Assembly (NCBI RefSeq): GCF_007923355.1
Contig: NZ_VOGO01000010.1
Location: 1 to 64,000, forward strand
DNA: 64,000 bases
Direction: 5' to 3'
Source of the DNA: Falsiphaeobacter marinintestinus
Lineage (GTDB): Bacteria; Pseudomonadota; Alphaproteobacteria; Rhodobacterales; Rhodobacteraceae
Part shown: positions 25,701 through 33,970 of the stretch, piece after piece
How the letters are laid out: each line of letters opens with the position of its first letter
Numbering within the stretch: the first letter of the stretch is position 1
Program-made: the position numbers and the translations under genes
The notes under the pieces: generated by a model
What the model was told of the DNA's origin: nothing
Database searches by the model: none
What the model saw: the letters and a program-made list of their open reading frames with translations, nothing else

Positions 25701-27098
25701 TTAAGATGCCGGTTTGAACAAGCCTGCGTCTTTTACCTGGGCATAGGTTTCGTCCAGCGCCGTCCGCACGCGCGAGATCAGGACGTCGATTTCGTCAATC
25801 GAGAGCACCAACGGAGGCGAGATCACCATGCGGTCGCCGACATGGCGCATGATCAGATTGTTGGCAAAACAACGGTCGCGGCACATGTAACCGACCGTAC
25901 CCGGCGCGCTTGCGAACTTGGCGCGGCTGTTTTTGTCCGGGGTCAGAGCCAGCGAGGCCATCATGCCGACAATCTGGGTGTCGCCCACCATCGGATGATC
26001 GCCCAGTGTGTGCCATTTCTCGGCCAGATACGGTCCGGTGACGTCGCGCACCTGATCGACGATGCCTTCTTCTTCCATGATGCGCAGGTTTTCCAGTGCG
26101 ACAGCCGCAGCGACCGGGTGACCGGAATAGGTATAGCCGTGGTTGAATTCGACCTCGTCCATGACGGCGGCAAATTCATCGGTCACGACCGACCCGCCGA
26201 TGGGCTGATAGCCCGAGCTCAGACCTTTGGCGATGGTCATGATGTCGGGGCGGATACCCAGAGTTTCGCTGCCAAACCAGTTGCCGGTCCGGCCAAATCC
26301 ACAGATCACTTCATCCGCGATCAAAAGTATTTCGTATTTGTCGCAAATACGCTGAATTTCCGGCCAATAGGTTGCAGGTGGGACGATAACCCCACCAGCG
26401 CCTTGAATCGGTTCAGCAATAAACGCCGCAACGCGATCTTCACCCAGGTCCAGAATGGCTTCTTCCAGTTCGTGTGCACGGGCCAGACCGAACTCTTCCG
26501 GAGTCATATCGCCGCCTTCGGCCCACCAGTTCGGCTGGTTGATATGGTGGATGTCCGGGATCGGCATTCCGCCTTGTTCGTGCATGTGCACCATGCCGCC
26601 CAGTGACGCGCTGCCGACGGACGACCCGTGATAGGCGTTGATCCGGCTGATCACGATGGATTTGGTTGGCTTGCCCTTGGCTGCCCAATACGTGCGCACC
26701 ATACGCAGATTGGTATCGTTGGCCTCGGACCCGCCAGCGGCAAAGAACGTGTGGTTCAGGTTGCCCGGCGCAAGTTCGGCGATTTTCGCAGCCAGCGCGA
26801 TAACGGGAACATGGGTCGTCTGAAAGAACGTATTGTAATACGGCAGTTCCTTCATCTGACGCGCGGCGGCTTCGGCCAGTTCATCCCGGCCATAACCGAT
26901 GTTCACACACCAGAGGCCGGCCATGCCATCAAGGATTGTTTCGCCTTCGCTATCGGTCAGATACACGCCCTTCGCGCGCGTGATGACCCGGGCACCTTTC
27001 TTGGCAAGTTCTGCATTGTTCGAAAACGGATGAATGTGGTGGGCAGCATCCAGCGCCTGCAGTTCGGCGGTGGGCATGTGATTGGTAATTGCAGTCAT
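25701..27098 (-). CDS. Class III aminotransferase, polyamine:pyruvate type
   Basis: A 465-residue PLP enzyme of aminotransferase class III. The Schiff-base Lys is in TIAKGLSSGYQPIGG (about residue 291). The cofactor site has AAGGSEANDTNLRMVRTYW and LLIADEVICGFGRTGNWFG, and AYHGSSVGSASL is typical. It is closest in pattern to putrescine/spermidine:pyruvate aminotransferases (SpuC-like). Being divergent from a PotFGHI importer and next to a shared palindrome, it probably moves an amino group from putrescine or gamma-glutamylputrescine. Assignment to the exact amine is inference. Confidence 0.88.
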   Translation of the reverse strand: MTAITNHMPTAELQALDAAHHIHPFSNNAELAKKGARVITRAKGVYLTDSEGETILDGMAGLWCVNIGYGRDELAEAAARQMKELPYYNTFFQTTHVPVIALAAKIAELAPGNLNHTFFAAGGSEANDTNLRMVRTYWAAKGKPTKSIVISRINAYHGSSVGSASLGGMVHMHEQGGMPIPDIHHINQPNWWAEGGDMTPEEFGLARAHELEEAILDLGEDRVAAFIAEPIQGAGGVIVPPATYWPEIQRICDKYEILLIADEVICGFGRTGNWFGSETLGIRPDIMTIAKGLSSGYQPIGGSVVTDEFAAVMDEVEFNHGYTYSGHPVAAAVALENLRIMEEEGIVDQVRDVTGPYLAEKWHTLGDHPMVGDTQIVGMMASLALTPDKNSRAKFASAPGTVGYMCRDRCFANNLIMRHVGDRMVISPPLVLSIDEIDVLISRVRTALDETYAQVKDAGLFKPAS

Positions 27099-27116
27099 GT
27101 CGTACTCCGAAACTAC

Positions 27117-27143
27117 TGTGATTGGTCACAGGATATGATCAAA
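27117..27143. promoter_or_regulatory. Operator-like palindromes before aminotransferase gene
   Basis: TGTGA-TTGG-TCACA is a perfect inverted repeat at 27117-27130. Next to it, TTTGATCATA reads on the minus strand at 27143-27134. The second is a variant of the TTTGATCAAA palindrome found twice more in this locus. Both lie 19-45 bp before the ATG, where a repressor or promoter would act. Confidence 0.6.
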
Positions 27144-27162
27144 TTTTGACGTGTCAATCGAA

Positions 27163-27858
27163 TCAGCGTGCTGCGTCTTGTTCTGCCAGCACCGCTGCCA
27201 CCAAATTCATCCCCTGTTCGACATCTTGAGCCATAGCCATAGCGACGGCTTCGGCGTCCTTGCGATGCAATCCATCCATCATTTCCTTGTGGAGGTCAGG
27301 TAGGTTCTGTGTCCCAAAACGACCACAGACCACACGCAGGGATGGTCCAAACCGTAACCAAAGGCGCTCGGCCAAATCCACCATGATCGGAGCGTTGGCT
27401 TGAGCGTAAATGGCTGCGTGGAAATCGTAATTGTGTTTGAGATACCCTTCGACATCCCCCACCGAGATGGCGGCATCCAGCCGGGAATCTATGTTTTCAA
27501 GGCTTTGGATCGTGTCAGCATCCATGTTTTTTGTAGCGCGACGCGCAAGCTCGGCTTCGATGCTGGTTCGCACGAACGTGACCTGTTCGACATCTGCCAC
27601 TGTCATCTCGGGCACCTTGACGCGTCTGTTGCCCTGAAATGTCAGCGCGCCGTCTGAAATCAACCGGCGGATTGCTTCGCGGACAGGTGTCATGCCCGCA
27701 CCCAACGATTCGGTCAGCCCCTGAATGGTCACCGCCTGACCCGGGGCCATGTCACCGAACAGGATCTGAGCCTTCAGCCGCTGATAAACAATTTCATGAG
27801 CGGGTGCCTTTTGACCGGGGTCGGCAGGGGCTATTGCTGATTTTTTGATCAAATTCAT
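27163..27858 (-). CDS. GntR-family regulator, FCD domain
   Basis: A 231-residue transcription factor. The N-terminal winged helix (about residues 20-85) has IVYQRLKAQILFGDMAPGQAVTIQGLTESLGAGMTPVREAIRRLISDGAL, and the C-terminal FCD (FadR) effector domain follows from about 90 (ADVEQVTFVRTSIEAELARRA). Effector unknown; a polyamine breakdown product is likely from context. A TTTGATCAAA palindrome lies over its own start codon (27844-27853), suggesting self-regulation. It sits between the aminotransferase gene and the divergent pot operon. Confidence 0.9.
   Translation of the reverse strand: MNLIKKSAIAPADPGQKAPAHEIVYQRLKAQILFGDMAPGQAVTIQGLTESLGAGMTPVREAIRRLISDGALTFQGNRRVKVPEMTVADVEQVTFVRTSIEAELARRATKNMDADTIQSLENIDSRLDAAISVGDVEGYLKHNYDFHAAIYAQANAPIMVDLAERLWLRFGPSLRVVCGRFGTQNLPDLHKEMMDGLHRKDAEAVAMAMAQDVEQGMNLVAAVLAEQDAAR
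27844..27853. promoter_or_regulatory. TTTGATCAAA palindrome over regulator start
   Basis: A perfect 10-bp palindrome inside codons 2-5 of the GntR-family gene. Together with the copies at 27134 and 27944 it forms a local set of likely binding sites. Confidence 0.55.
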
Positions 27859-27943
27859 TGGACAGATCCCGAATACCCCGTGTACGCTTGCGTCGTGTCG
27901 CTGCGCGTGGAAACATAGCCAGTGTTGTCATAGAACGCAAAAC

Positions 27944-27951
27944 TTGATCAA
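27944..27951. promoter_or_regulatory. TTGATCAA palindrome before potF
   Basis: TTGATCAA, extended to CTTGATCAAA, is placed 51-58 bp before the potF ATG, consistent with an operator at the pot promoter. Third copy of the motif in this locus. Confidence 0.55.
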
Positions 27952-28001
27952 ATCTGCGCAGGCGGGTTCAAAAAAACCGCCGCGTCCATGGGGAGACATT
28001 T

Positions 28002-29087
28002 ATGACTTTCAAAACTCTGTCACTGACGGCGGTGCTGGCTCTGAGCAGTGCCGCAGCCTTCGCCGACGAAGTGCGCGTCTACAACTGGTCAGACTATATC
28101 GACGAAGAACTGCTGTCGAAATTCGAAGAAGAAACCGGCCTGAAGCTGATCTACGACGTGTTCGACAGCAATGAAGTTCTGGAAACCAAGATGCTGGCCG
28201 GTGGGTCAGGCTATGACGTGGTGGTGCCGTCTGGCACCTTCCTGCAGCGCCAGATCACGGCCGGAGCCTTCCAGAAGTTGGACATGGCCAAACTGCCCAA
28301 CCACAAGAACATGTGGGACGTAATTGAAACGCGCACCATCGCGTACGACCCCGACAACGCTTATTCGATCAACTATATGTGGGGCACCACCGGCATCGGT
28401 GTGAATGTCGGAAAAGTGACCGAAGCCCTGGGCGAAGACGCCCCGATCGACAGTCTGGAGCTGATCTTCAATCCAGCTAACATGGAAAAACTGGCCGACT
28501 GTGGCGTGCATTTCCTGGATGCCCCGGCTGAGATTATTCCGGCCGCGCTGGCCTATATCGGCGAAAATCCAGACAGCCACGACCCTGCCGTCATCGCCAA
28601 GGCCGAGCCGGTTCTGGCCGCTGTGCGCCCCTATATCCAAAAGTTCCATTCGTCAGAATACATCAACGCGCTGGCAAACGGAGATATCTGCGTTGCTGTC
28701 GGCTGGTCGGGTGACGTTCTTCAGGCCCGCGACCGCGCTGCCGAAGCCGAAAACGGCGTGGAAATCGCATATAACGCTGCAAAGGAAGGGTCACTGATGT
28801 GGTTCGACCAGATGGCGATCCCGGTTGATGCGCCGAACCCTGATGGCGCGCATGTGTTCCTGAACTTCATCATGGACGCTCAGAACATGGCGGACGCGTC
28901 GAACTATGTCTATTACGCCAACGGCAATCTGGCCTCGCAGCCGATGCTTGAGGAAGACGTGATCGGCGATCCGGCGATTTATCCGACCGAAGCTGCGTTG
29001 GAAACGCTGTACACCACCACACCTTATCCGGCGAAGGTGCAGCGGGTCGTGACCCGTCTGTGGACCAAGATCAAGTCGGGCACCTGA
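28002..29087 (+). CDS. potF: Putrescine/spermidine-binding periplasmic protein
   Basis: A 361-residue periplasmic solute-binding protein of the PotD/PotF type. The signal peptide MTFKTLSLTAVLALSSAAAFA is followed by DEVRVYNWSDYIDEELLSKFEEETG. This contains the YNWSDYI box whose Trp, Ser and Asp sit in the polyamine pocket of PotF. GSGYDVVVPSG and YMWGTTGIGVN are further family segments. Delivers polyamine to PotGHI. PotF versus PotD cannot be settled by eye; the gene order F-G-H-I matches the putrescine system. Confidence 0.93.
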   Translation: MTFKTLSLTAVLALSSAAAFADEVRVYNWSDYIDEELLSKFEEETGLKLIYDVFDSNEVLETKMLAGGSGYDVVVPSGTFLQRQITAGAFQKLDMAKLPNHKNMWDVIETRTIAYDPDNAYSINYMWGTTGIGVNVGKVTEALGEDAPIDSLELIFNPANMEKLADCGVHFLDAPAEIIPAALAYIGENPDSHDPAVIAKAEPVLAAVRPYIQKFHSSEYINALANGDICVAVGWSGDVLQARDRAAEAENGVEIAYNAAKEGSLMWFDQMAIPVDAPNPDGAHVFLNFIMDAQNMADASNYVYYANGNLASQPMLEEDVIGDPAIYPTEAALETLYTTTPYPAKVQRVVTRLWTKIKSGT

Positions 29088-29101
29088 CCCCGGTTTGCAT
29101 G

Positions 29102-29124
29102 GACGGGCCCTGTCTGGGCCCGTC
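29102..29124 (+). other. Intergenic hairpin between potF and potG
   Basis: GACGGGCCC-TGTCT-GGGCCCGTC is a perfect 9-bp stem with a 5-nt loop, not directly followed by a T-run. In ABC operons such stems after the binding-protein gene protect its mRNA or reduce read-through, giving more binding protein than ATPase. That role here is inference. Confidence 0.75.
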
Positions 29125-29154
29125 ACCCCAGTTTTCAATCAGCGAGGGCTTGTC

Positions 29155-30282
29155 GTGAACGCCACCGTTTTCGCGCCATGGGTCGACCCGGATGAAAAGC
29201 CGCTGATCCGTTTTCAGAATGTCACCAAGCGGTTCGGTGACTTCACCGCCATCGACGACTTGTCGCTTGATATCTTTGAGAAAGAATTCTTTGCCCTTCT
29301 CGGCCCATCGGGTTGCGGTAAGACCACGATGATGCGGATGCTGGCCGGGTTTGAATCGCCCAGCGCAGGCCGGATTGAACTGGCCGGGCAGAATATCGCT
29401 CCTGTGCCGCCAAACAAACGCGCCGTGAACATGATGTTCCAATCCTATGCGTTGTTCCCGCACCTGTCGGTCTGGGACAACATCGCCTTTGGTCTGCGGC
29501 GCGACAACCTGCCCAAGCATGATATTCAGGATCGCGTCGAAGAGATGCTCAAACTGACCCGGCTGGAAAAATTCGCTCGCCGCAAACCCCATCAAATCTC
29601 GGGTGGACAACGCCAGCGAGTCGCACTGGCCCGGTCACTGGCCAAAGCGCCAAAGCTTTTGTTGCTGGATGAACCGTTGGGCGCGCTGGACAAGAAGCTG
29701 CGTCAGGACACCCAGTTCGAACTGATGGATATTCAGGAAACCACCGGTACCACTTTCGTGATCGTGACTCATGATCAGGAAGAGGCGATGACCGTCGCCA
29801 GTCGCATCGCCGTTATGGACGAAGGCAAGTTGATGCAGGTTGCCACGCCCGATGAGATCTATGAGGCCCCGGCGACTGTCTATATTGCGGATTTCATCGG
29901 TGACGTGAACATTATCGAAGGACGCGCCCGCGCAACGGGCGAAAATCAATACCAGATCGACTGGGCCGAAGGGCAGCAACCTTTAATTGCAAGCTCGACT
30001 CGGTCGTTTTCAAACGATCAGACCTGTCACCTTGCCATCCGCCCGGAAAAGGTCGCGATTTCATCTGAGCGGCCCGAAAACGCAGCAAATGTTCTGCAGG
30101 GTACGGTGCATGACATCGCTTATCTGGGCAATCTCTCCACCTATCATGTCAAGCTGCCCAACGGACACATGATCAAGGCACAAACTGCCAACACGCGTCG
30201 GATCGCACGCCGCAGTTTCACTTGGGAAGACACCGTCTGGCTGTCCTGGACAGCCACGGCCGGTGTTTTGCTGGAAAGCTGA
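29155..30282 (+). CDS. potG: Polyamine ABC transporter ATP-binding protein
   Basis: A 375-residue ATPase with Walker A GPSGCGKTT (about residue 50), signature ISGGQRQRVALARSLA, Walker B LLLLDEPLGALD and the switch His in IVTHDQEEAMTVA. A C-terminal TOBE domain follows (about 285 on; LAIRPEKVAIS). I chose a GTG start at 29155, preceded by GAGGG, because earlier codons run through the intergenic hairpin. Its stop overlaps the potH ATG. Confidence 0.93.
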   Translation: MNATVFAPWVDPDEKPLIRFQNVTKRFGDFTAIDDLSLDIFEKEFFALLGPSGCGKTTMMRMLAGFESPSAGRIELAGQNIAPVPPNKRAVNMMFQSYALFPHLSVWDNIAFGLRRDNLPKHDIQDRVEEMLKLTRLEKFARRKPHQISGGQRQRVALARSLAKAPKLLLLDEPLGALDKKLRQDTQFELMDIQETTGTTFVIVTHDQEEAMTVASRIAVMDEGKLMQVATPDEIYEAPATVYIADFIGDVNIIEGRARATGENQYQIDWAEGQQPLIASSTRSFSNDQTCHLAIRPEKVAISSERPENAANVLQGTVHDIAYLGNLSTYHVKLPNGHMIKAQTANTRRIARRSFTWEDTVWLSWTATAGVLLES

Positions 30283-31163
30283 TGCGCCGTTTCGCCCTTA
30301 TCGCCATTCCGTATGTGTGGCTTCTGGCACTGTTCTTGGTGCCGTTCGTCATCGTCCTGAAAATCTCGCTCAGCGATATCGCGCTTGCGATTCCGCCCTA
30401 TACGCCCACGTTCAGCTGGGATGACGGGGTGTGGGCGTTCCTGAAACAGCTGGATTTTGAAAATTTCACCTGGCTGGCACAGGACGCTCTATATTGGAAA
30501 GCCTATCTCAGCAGTCTTAAAATCGCGCTCATTTCGACCGCTCTGACGCTGATCGTCGGCTATCCCATCGCTTATGCCATGGCCCGCGCGCCCGAAGAAT
30601 GGCGCCCTACGCTGATGATGCTGATCATCCTGCCGTTCTGGACCTCGTTTCTGATCCGGGTTTATGCGTGGATGGGTATCCTTAGTCAGGAAGGCTTTCT
30701 GAACCAGTTTCTGCTGTGGACGGGGCTTATTGGCGAGCCGCTGACCATCCTGAACACGTCGACCGCCGTCTATATCGGCATCGTTTATACTTACATGCCG
30801 TTCATGATCCTGCCGATCTATTCCGCGCTAGAGCGTTTGGACGGATCCCTGATCGAAGCGGCTGAGGATCTGGGGTGTTCCCGGGCTCAGGCGTTCTGGC
30901 TGGTGACCATACCACTGTCGAAAAACGGCATCATTGCCGGGTCATTCCTTGTCTTTATTCCGGCCTTGGGTGAATTCGTGATCCCGTCGTTGTTGGGCGG
31001 TTCTGACACGCTGATGATCGGCAAAGTCCTGTGGGAAGAATTCTTCTCAAACCGCGATTGGCCGGTGGCCAGCGCCGTGGCGGTTATCCTGTTGTTGATC
31101 CTTGTGGTTCCGATCGTGCTGTTCCAGCGCAACCAGCAAAAACAGCAGGAGGCCGAGCAATGA
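30282..31163 (+). CDS. potH: Polyamine ABC transporter permease 1
   Basis: A 293-residue inner-membrane permease with six helices and an EAA loop (LIEAAEDLGCSRAQAFWLVTIPLSKNGIIAG, about residues 190-220) that contacts the ATPase. The start at 30282 overlaps the potG stop and gives MRRFALIAIPYVWLLALF, the usual first helix. It overlaps potI by four bases. Confidence 0.94.
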   Translation: MRRFALIAIPYVWLLALFLVPFVIVLKISLSDIALAIPPYTPTFSWDDGVWAFLKQLDFENFTWLAQDALYWKAYLSSLKIALISTALTLIVGYPIAYAMARAPEEWRPTLMMLIILPFWTSFLIRVYAWMGILSQEGFLNQFLLWTGLIGEPLTILNTSTAVYIGIVYTYMPFMILPIYSALERLDGSLIEAAEDLGCSRAQAFWLVTIPLSKNGIIAGSFLVFIPALGEFVIPSLLGGSDTLMIGKVLWEEFFSNRDWPVASAVAVILLLILVVPIVLFQRNQQKQQEAEQ

Positions 31164-31978
31164 ACAGGCTGAGCTGGTTCAACACAGTCTCGCTGACGCT
31201 GGGGTTTGCCTTTTTGTACATTCCGATGATCATTCTGATCATTTTCAGCTTCAACGAGTCCAAACTGGTCACTGTCTGGGCCGGGTTTTCAACCAAATGG
31301 TATGGCGAGCTGATCAACAACGAAGCGTTTCTGAATGCAGCCTGGGTCACGCTGAAAGTCGCTGTGTTTTCGTCGACTATCGCCACAGTTCTGGGCACTA
31401 TGGCGGCCTATGTTCTAGTGCGGGGTGGTCGGTTCCTTGGGCGGACCCTGTTTTCGGGCATGATCTATGCGCCGTTGGTGATGCCCGAAGTCATCACAGG
31501 TCTGTCGCTGCTGTTGCTGTTCATCGGGATCGGGCTGGACCGGGGCGTTCTGACCATCGTGTTGGCGCACACAACGTTTTCAATGTGTTACGTTTCGGTC
31601 GTTGTGTCGTCGCGTTTGGTGACCTTTGATCGCTCGCTAGAGGAAGCTGCACTGGATCTGGGCTGTTCTCCGGCACAGGCGTTCCGGTTGGTGACATTGC
31701 CGATTATCGCGCCCGCCGTGATCTCGGGTTGGTTGCTGGCCTTTACGCTGTCGCTTGATGACCTCGTGATCGCGTCTTTCACCTCTGGTCCGTCGGCGAC
31801 AACCTTGCCGATCAAGATCTTTTCGGCGGTGCGGCTGGGGGTCAGCCCCGAAATCAATGCGCTGTCGACGATCATGATCGCGATTGTGACGATCGGGGTG
31901 ATCACCGCATCGCTTGTCACCAAGCAAAGCCGGGTCCGTGCACAGCGCGACGAGCAGGCTGCTGCACGGGCGCAATGA
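31160..31978 (+). CDS. potI: Polyamine ABC transporter permease 2
   Basis: A 272-residue permease, partner of PotH. It has six helices and the EAA loop LEEAALDLGCSPAQAFRLVTLPIIAPAVISG, followed by FTLSLDDLVIASFTSGPSATTLPIKIFS, the typical PotI/PotC end. The ATG at 31160 overlaps the potH stop (ATGA) and an AGGAGG lies upstream. Overlaps the oxidase gene by four bases, so the whole operon is coupled. Confidence 0.94.
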   Translation: MNRLSWFNTVSLTLGFAFLYIPMIILIIFSFNESKLVTVWAGFSTKWYGELINNEAFLNAAWVTLKVAVFSSTIATVLGTMAAYVLVRGGRFLGRTLFSGMIYAPLVMPEVITGLSLLLLFIGIGLDRGVLTIVLAHTTFSMCYVSVVVSSRLVTFDRSLEEAALDLGCSPAQAFRLVTLPIIAPAVISGWLLAFTLSLDDLVIASFTSGPSATTLPIKIFSAVRLGVSPEINALSTIMIAIVTIGVITASLVTKQSRVRAQRDEQAAARAQ

Positions 31979-33300
31979 AACGTATCTTCCCGCCTTACAC
32001 TTATGGGCCGGGGCCACGCGCGGGTTGCTGGTGGGATGACACCATCGCGGCCCCGGACTGGCCTGTGTACGGTGGCGGGACGGACGTCGATGTTGCGATT
32101 GTGGGGGGTGGTTTTACAGGTCTTTCCGCAGCCTATCATCTTGCAACTACTGGCGCTTCGGTCGCTGTATTGGAAGCGCAGTCCCCCGGGTGGGGTGCCT
32201 CGGGACGCAACGGTGGGTTTTGCTGTCTGGGCGGAGCAAAGCTTAGCCCGGCCAGTATGAAACGCACTTATGGCTCTTCGGATACGGCGGTGTATCAGGC
32301 TGCCGAATCTGCGGCGATTGATCTGGTTGCCGAGCTGCTAGACCGTTTGGATATTGACGCAGACATTCATTCGAAGGGCGAAACCGAACTGGCGCACTCG
32401 CCTCGGGCCATGGCCGCGCTTCGCAAAGAGGCCGAGGCGATGTCATTGGCGGGGGAAACCCCGGATCTGATCGAGAAGGCCGACCTTGATCAAGCTGGAT
32501 TCGGAGGCCCGTTTCTTGGTGCGCTGACCCGACCAGAAGGGTTTGGGTTGAACCCCCGAAAGTATCTGTTTGGCCTATCCAACGCCGCGCAGACCGCCGG
32601 AGCGGAGGTGTATCAACAGACCGAAGTGCAGCGCATCGCGCGCCGCGATGGCCGATTTGCACTCGAAACGTCTTTTGGCCAACTAACAGCAAGTAAGGTA
32701 GTCGTTGCAACCAATGGATACTCCAGCGAGGACTTGCCGAAGTGGCTGGCGGGTCGTTATTTACCTGCGCAATCCACCGTTTTGGTGACCCGACCGCTGA
32801 CCGACGATGAGCTTGCAGCGCAGGGTTGGACCAGTGACCAGATGGCATTTGATACACGCAATTTGTTGCATTACTTTCGACTGATGCCAGACCGGCGGTT
32901 CCTGTTTGGAATGCGCGGCGGCCTGATGTCATCACCCTCTGCCGAACACGCCGCCCGCAAAAGAACCCGCGCCGATTTTGACAAGATGTTTCCGGCGTGG
33001 CGCGCGGTACCTTCAACTCATACCTGGTCCGGAATGGTGTGCCTGGCCCGAAACCGGGTCCCGTTTGTGGGACCTGTGCCAGAACAACCAGGAGTGTTTG
33101 CCGGGTTGGCATTCCACGGCAACGGCGTTGCAATGGGCAGCTATAGCGGGCGCCTGTTGGCCGATCTTGCAATGGAAGCCATACCAGACCTGCCATACCC
33201 GTCTCAGATGCGCCAGCCTATGGCCCGATTTCCACTCGGTCGCGCCCGACGGGTCATCATGCCTGCGCTTTATGGCGCTTTGAAACTGGGCGATCTGTGA
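31975..33300 (+). CDS. FAD-dependent oxidase, gamma-glutamylputrescine oxidase-like
   Basis: A 441-residue flavoprotein of the DAO family. The FAD-binding Rossmann motif VAIVGGGFTGLSAAYHLA is at about residues 37-54, then GASGRNGGFCCLGG, and the C-terminal SGMVCLARNRVPFVGPV and GLAFHGNGVAMGSYSGRLLADL. It resembles PuuB/OrdL, which oxidises gamma-glutamylputrescine. Being the last gene of the pot operon with a four-base overlap supports a role in polyamine breakdown. Glutamylputrescine synthetase (puuA) is not in the window. Stops one base before the flgD end on the other strand. Confidence 0.88.
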   Translation: MKRIFPPYTYGPGPRAGCWWDDTIAAPDWPVYGGGTDVDVAIVGGGFTGLSAAYHLATTGASVAVLEAQSPGWGASGRNGGFCCLGGAKLSPASMKRTYGSSDTAVYQAAESAAIDLVAELLDRLDIDADIHSKGETELAHSPRAMAALRKEAEAMSLAGETPDLIEKADLDQAGFGGPFLGALTRPEGFGLNPRKYLFGLSNAAQTAGAEVYQQTEVQRIARRDGRFALETSFGQLTASKVVVATNGYSSEDLPKWLAGRYLPAQSTVLVTRPLTDDELAAQGWTSDQMAFDTRNLLHYFRLMPDRRFLFGMRGGLMSSPSAEHAARKRTRADFDKMFPAWRAVPSTHTWSGMVCLARNRVPFVGPVPEQPGVFAGLAFHGNGVAMGSYSGRLLADLAMEAIPDLPYPSQMRQPMARFPLGRARRVIMPALYGALKLGDL

Positions 33301-33966
33301 CTAGTCTGGTTGCCTGAGTCCAGTTACGGCGGTGGACACGACTGCCTGCCCGCCTTCGAAAATCAACACCACTTCACCGCCCTGCGCCTGTGCCTCGGTG
33401 ATCCGGTCATAGACTTCGGCTTGCTCGGACGAGATCAGTGACCCGCCAGCATAGCTTTCCACGGTGAAGGTATAGGTGCCCCAAGGGTGAATCGCCCCGC
33501 CGGCTGCCTGACCTGCCCATTCAACTGTTTTGGCCGAAACCGGAATGTCCTTCCGGTCGATTTCTTCCCCGGCGGAATTCCGGACCACCAACTCAACCTT
33601 GTCAGCCACCGACACCGGGTTTGCCGAAACCGATATCGATGCCCCATCAAAATATGCAGGCATTGCTGCCCGTGCTTCCATTCCAACCCAATTGGCCAAC
33701 CCAGCCATATTCGACAACCCGATGTCGGCATGAAGAGCCGCTAGTGCTTCGTTGGTCTGGACTTGTTGCTCAACCATCGAAAACTGCGCCAGTTGCGCTG
33801 CATACTCCGATGAATCGATCGGTTCCAAAGGATCTTGGTACTTTGCCTGCGCTGTCAGCATCTTCAGAAAGGTTTCAAAGTCCGAGGCCAGAGCAGTGGC
33901 CCTGACCTGCGTTTGGGCGTCTGCAGCGGCACCTTGCGTGCCGACGGAAGAAACGTCTGTGATCAT
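33301..33966 (-). CDS. flgD: Flagellar hook capping protein FlgD
   Basis: A 221-residue scaffold for hook assembly. The N-terminal export region contains FETFLKMLTAQAKYQDPLEPIDSSEYAAQLAQFSMVEQQVQ (about residues 30-70), the FlgD signature. A tudor/Ig-like part follows (about 100-190) with WAGQAAGGAIHPWGTYTFTVES. It is second in the fliK-flgD pair (4-bp gap), an arrangement common in alphaproteobacteria where FliK controls hook length while FlgD caps it. Confidence 0.94.
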   Translation of the reverse strand: MITDVSSVGTQGAAADAQTQVRATALASDFETFLKMLTAQAKYQDPLEPIDSSEYAAQLAQFSMVEQQVQTNEALAALHADIGLSNMAGLANWVGMEARAAMPAYFDGASISVSANPVSVADKVELVVRNSAGEEIDRKDIPVSAKTVEWAGQAAGGAIHPWGTYTFTVESYAGGSLISSEQAEVYDRITEAQAQGGEVVLIFEGGQAVVSTAVTGLRQPD

Positions 33967-33970
33967 TAGC

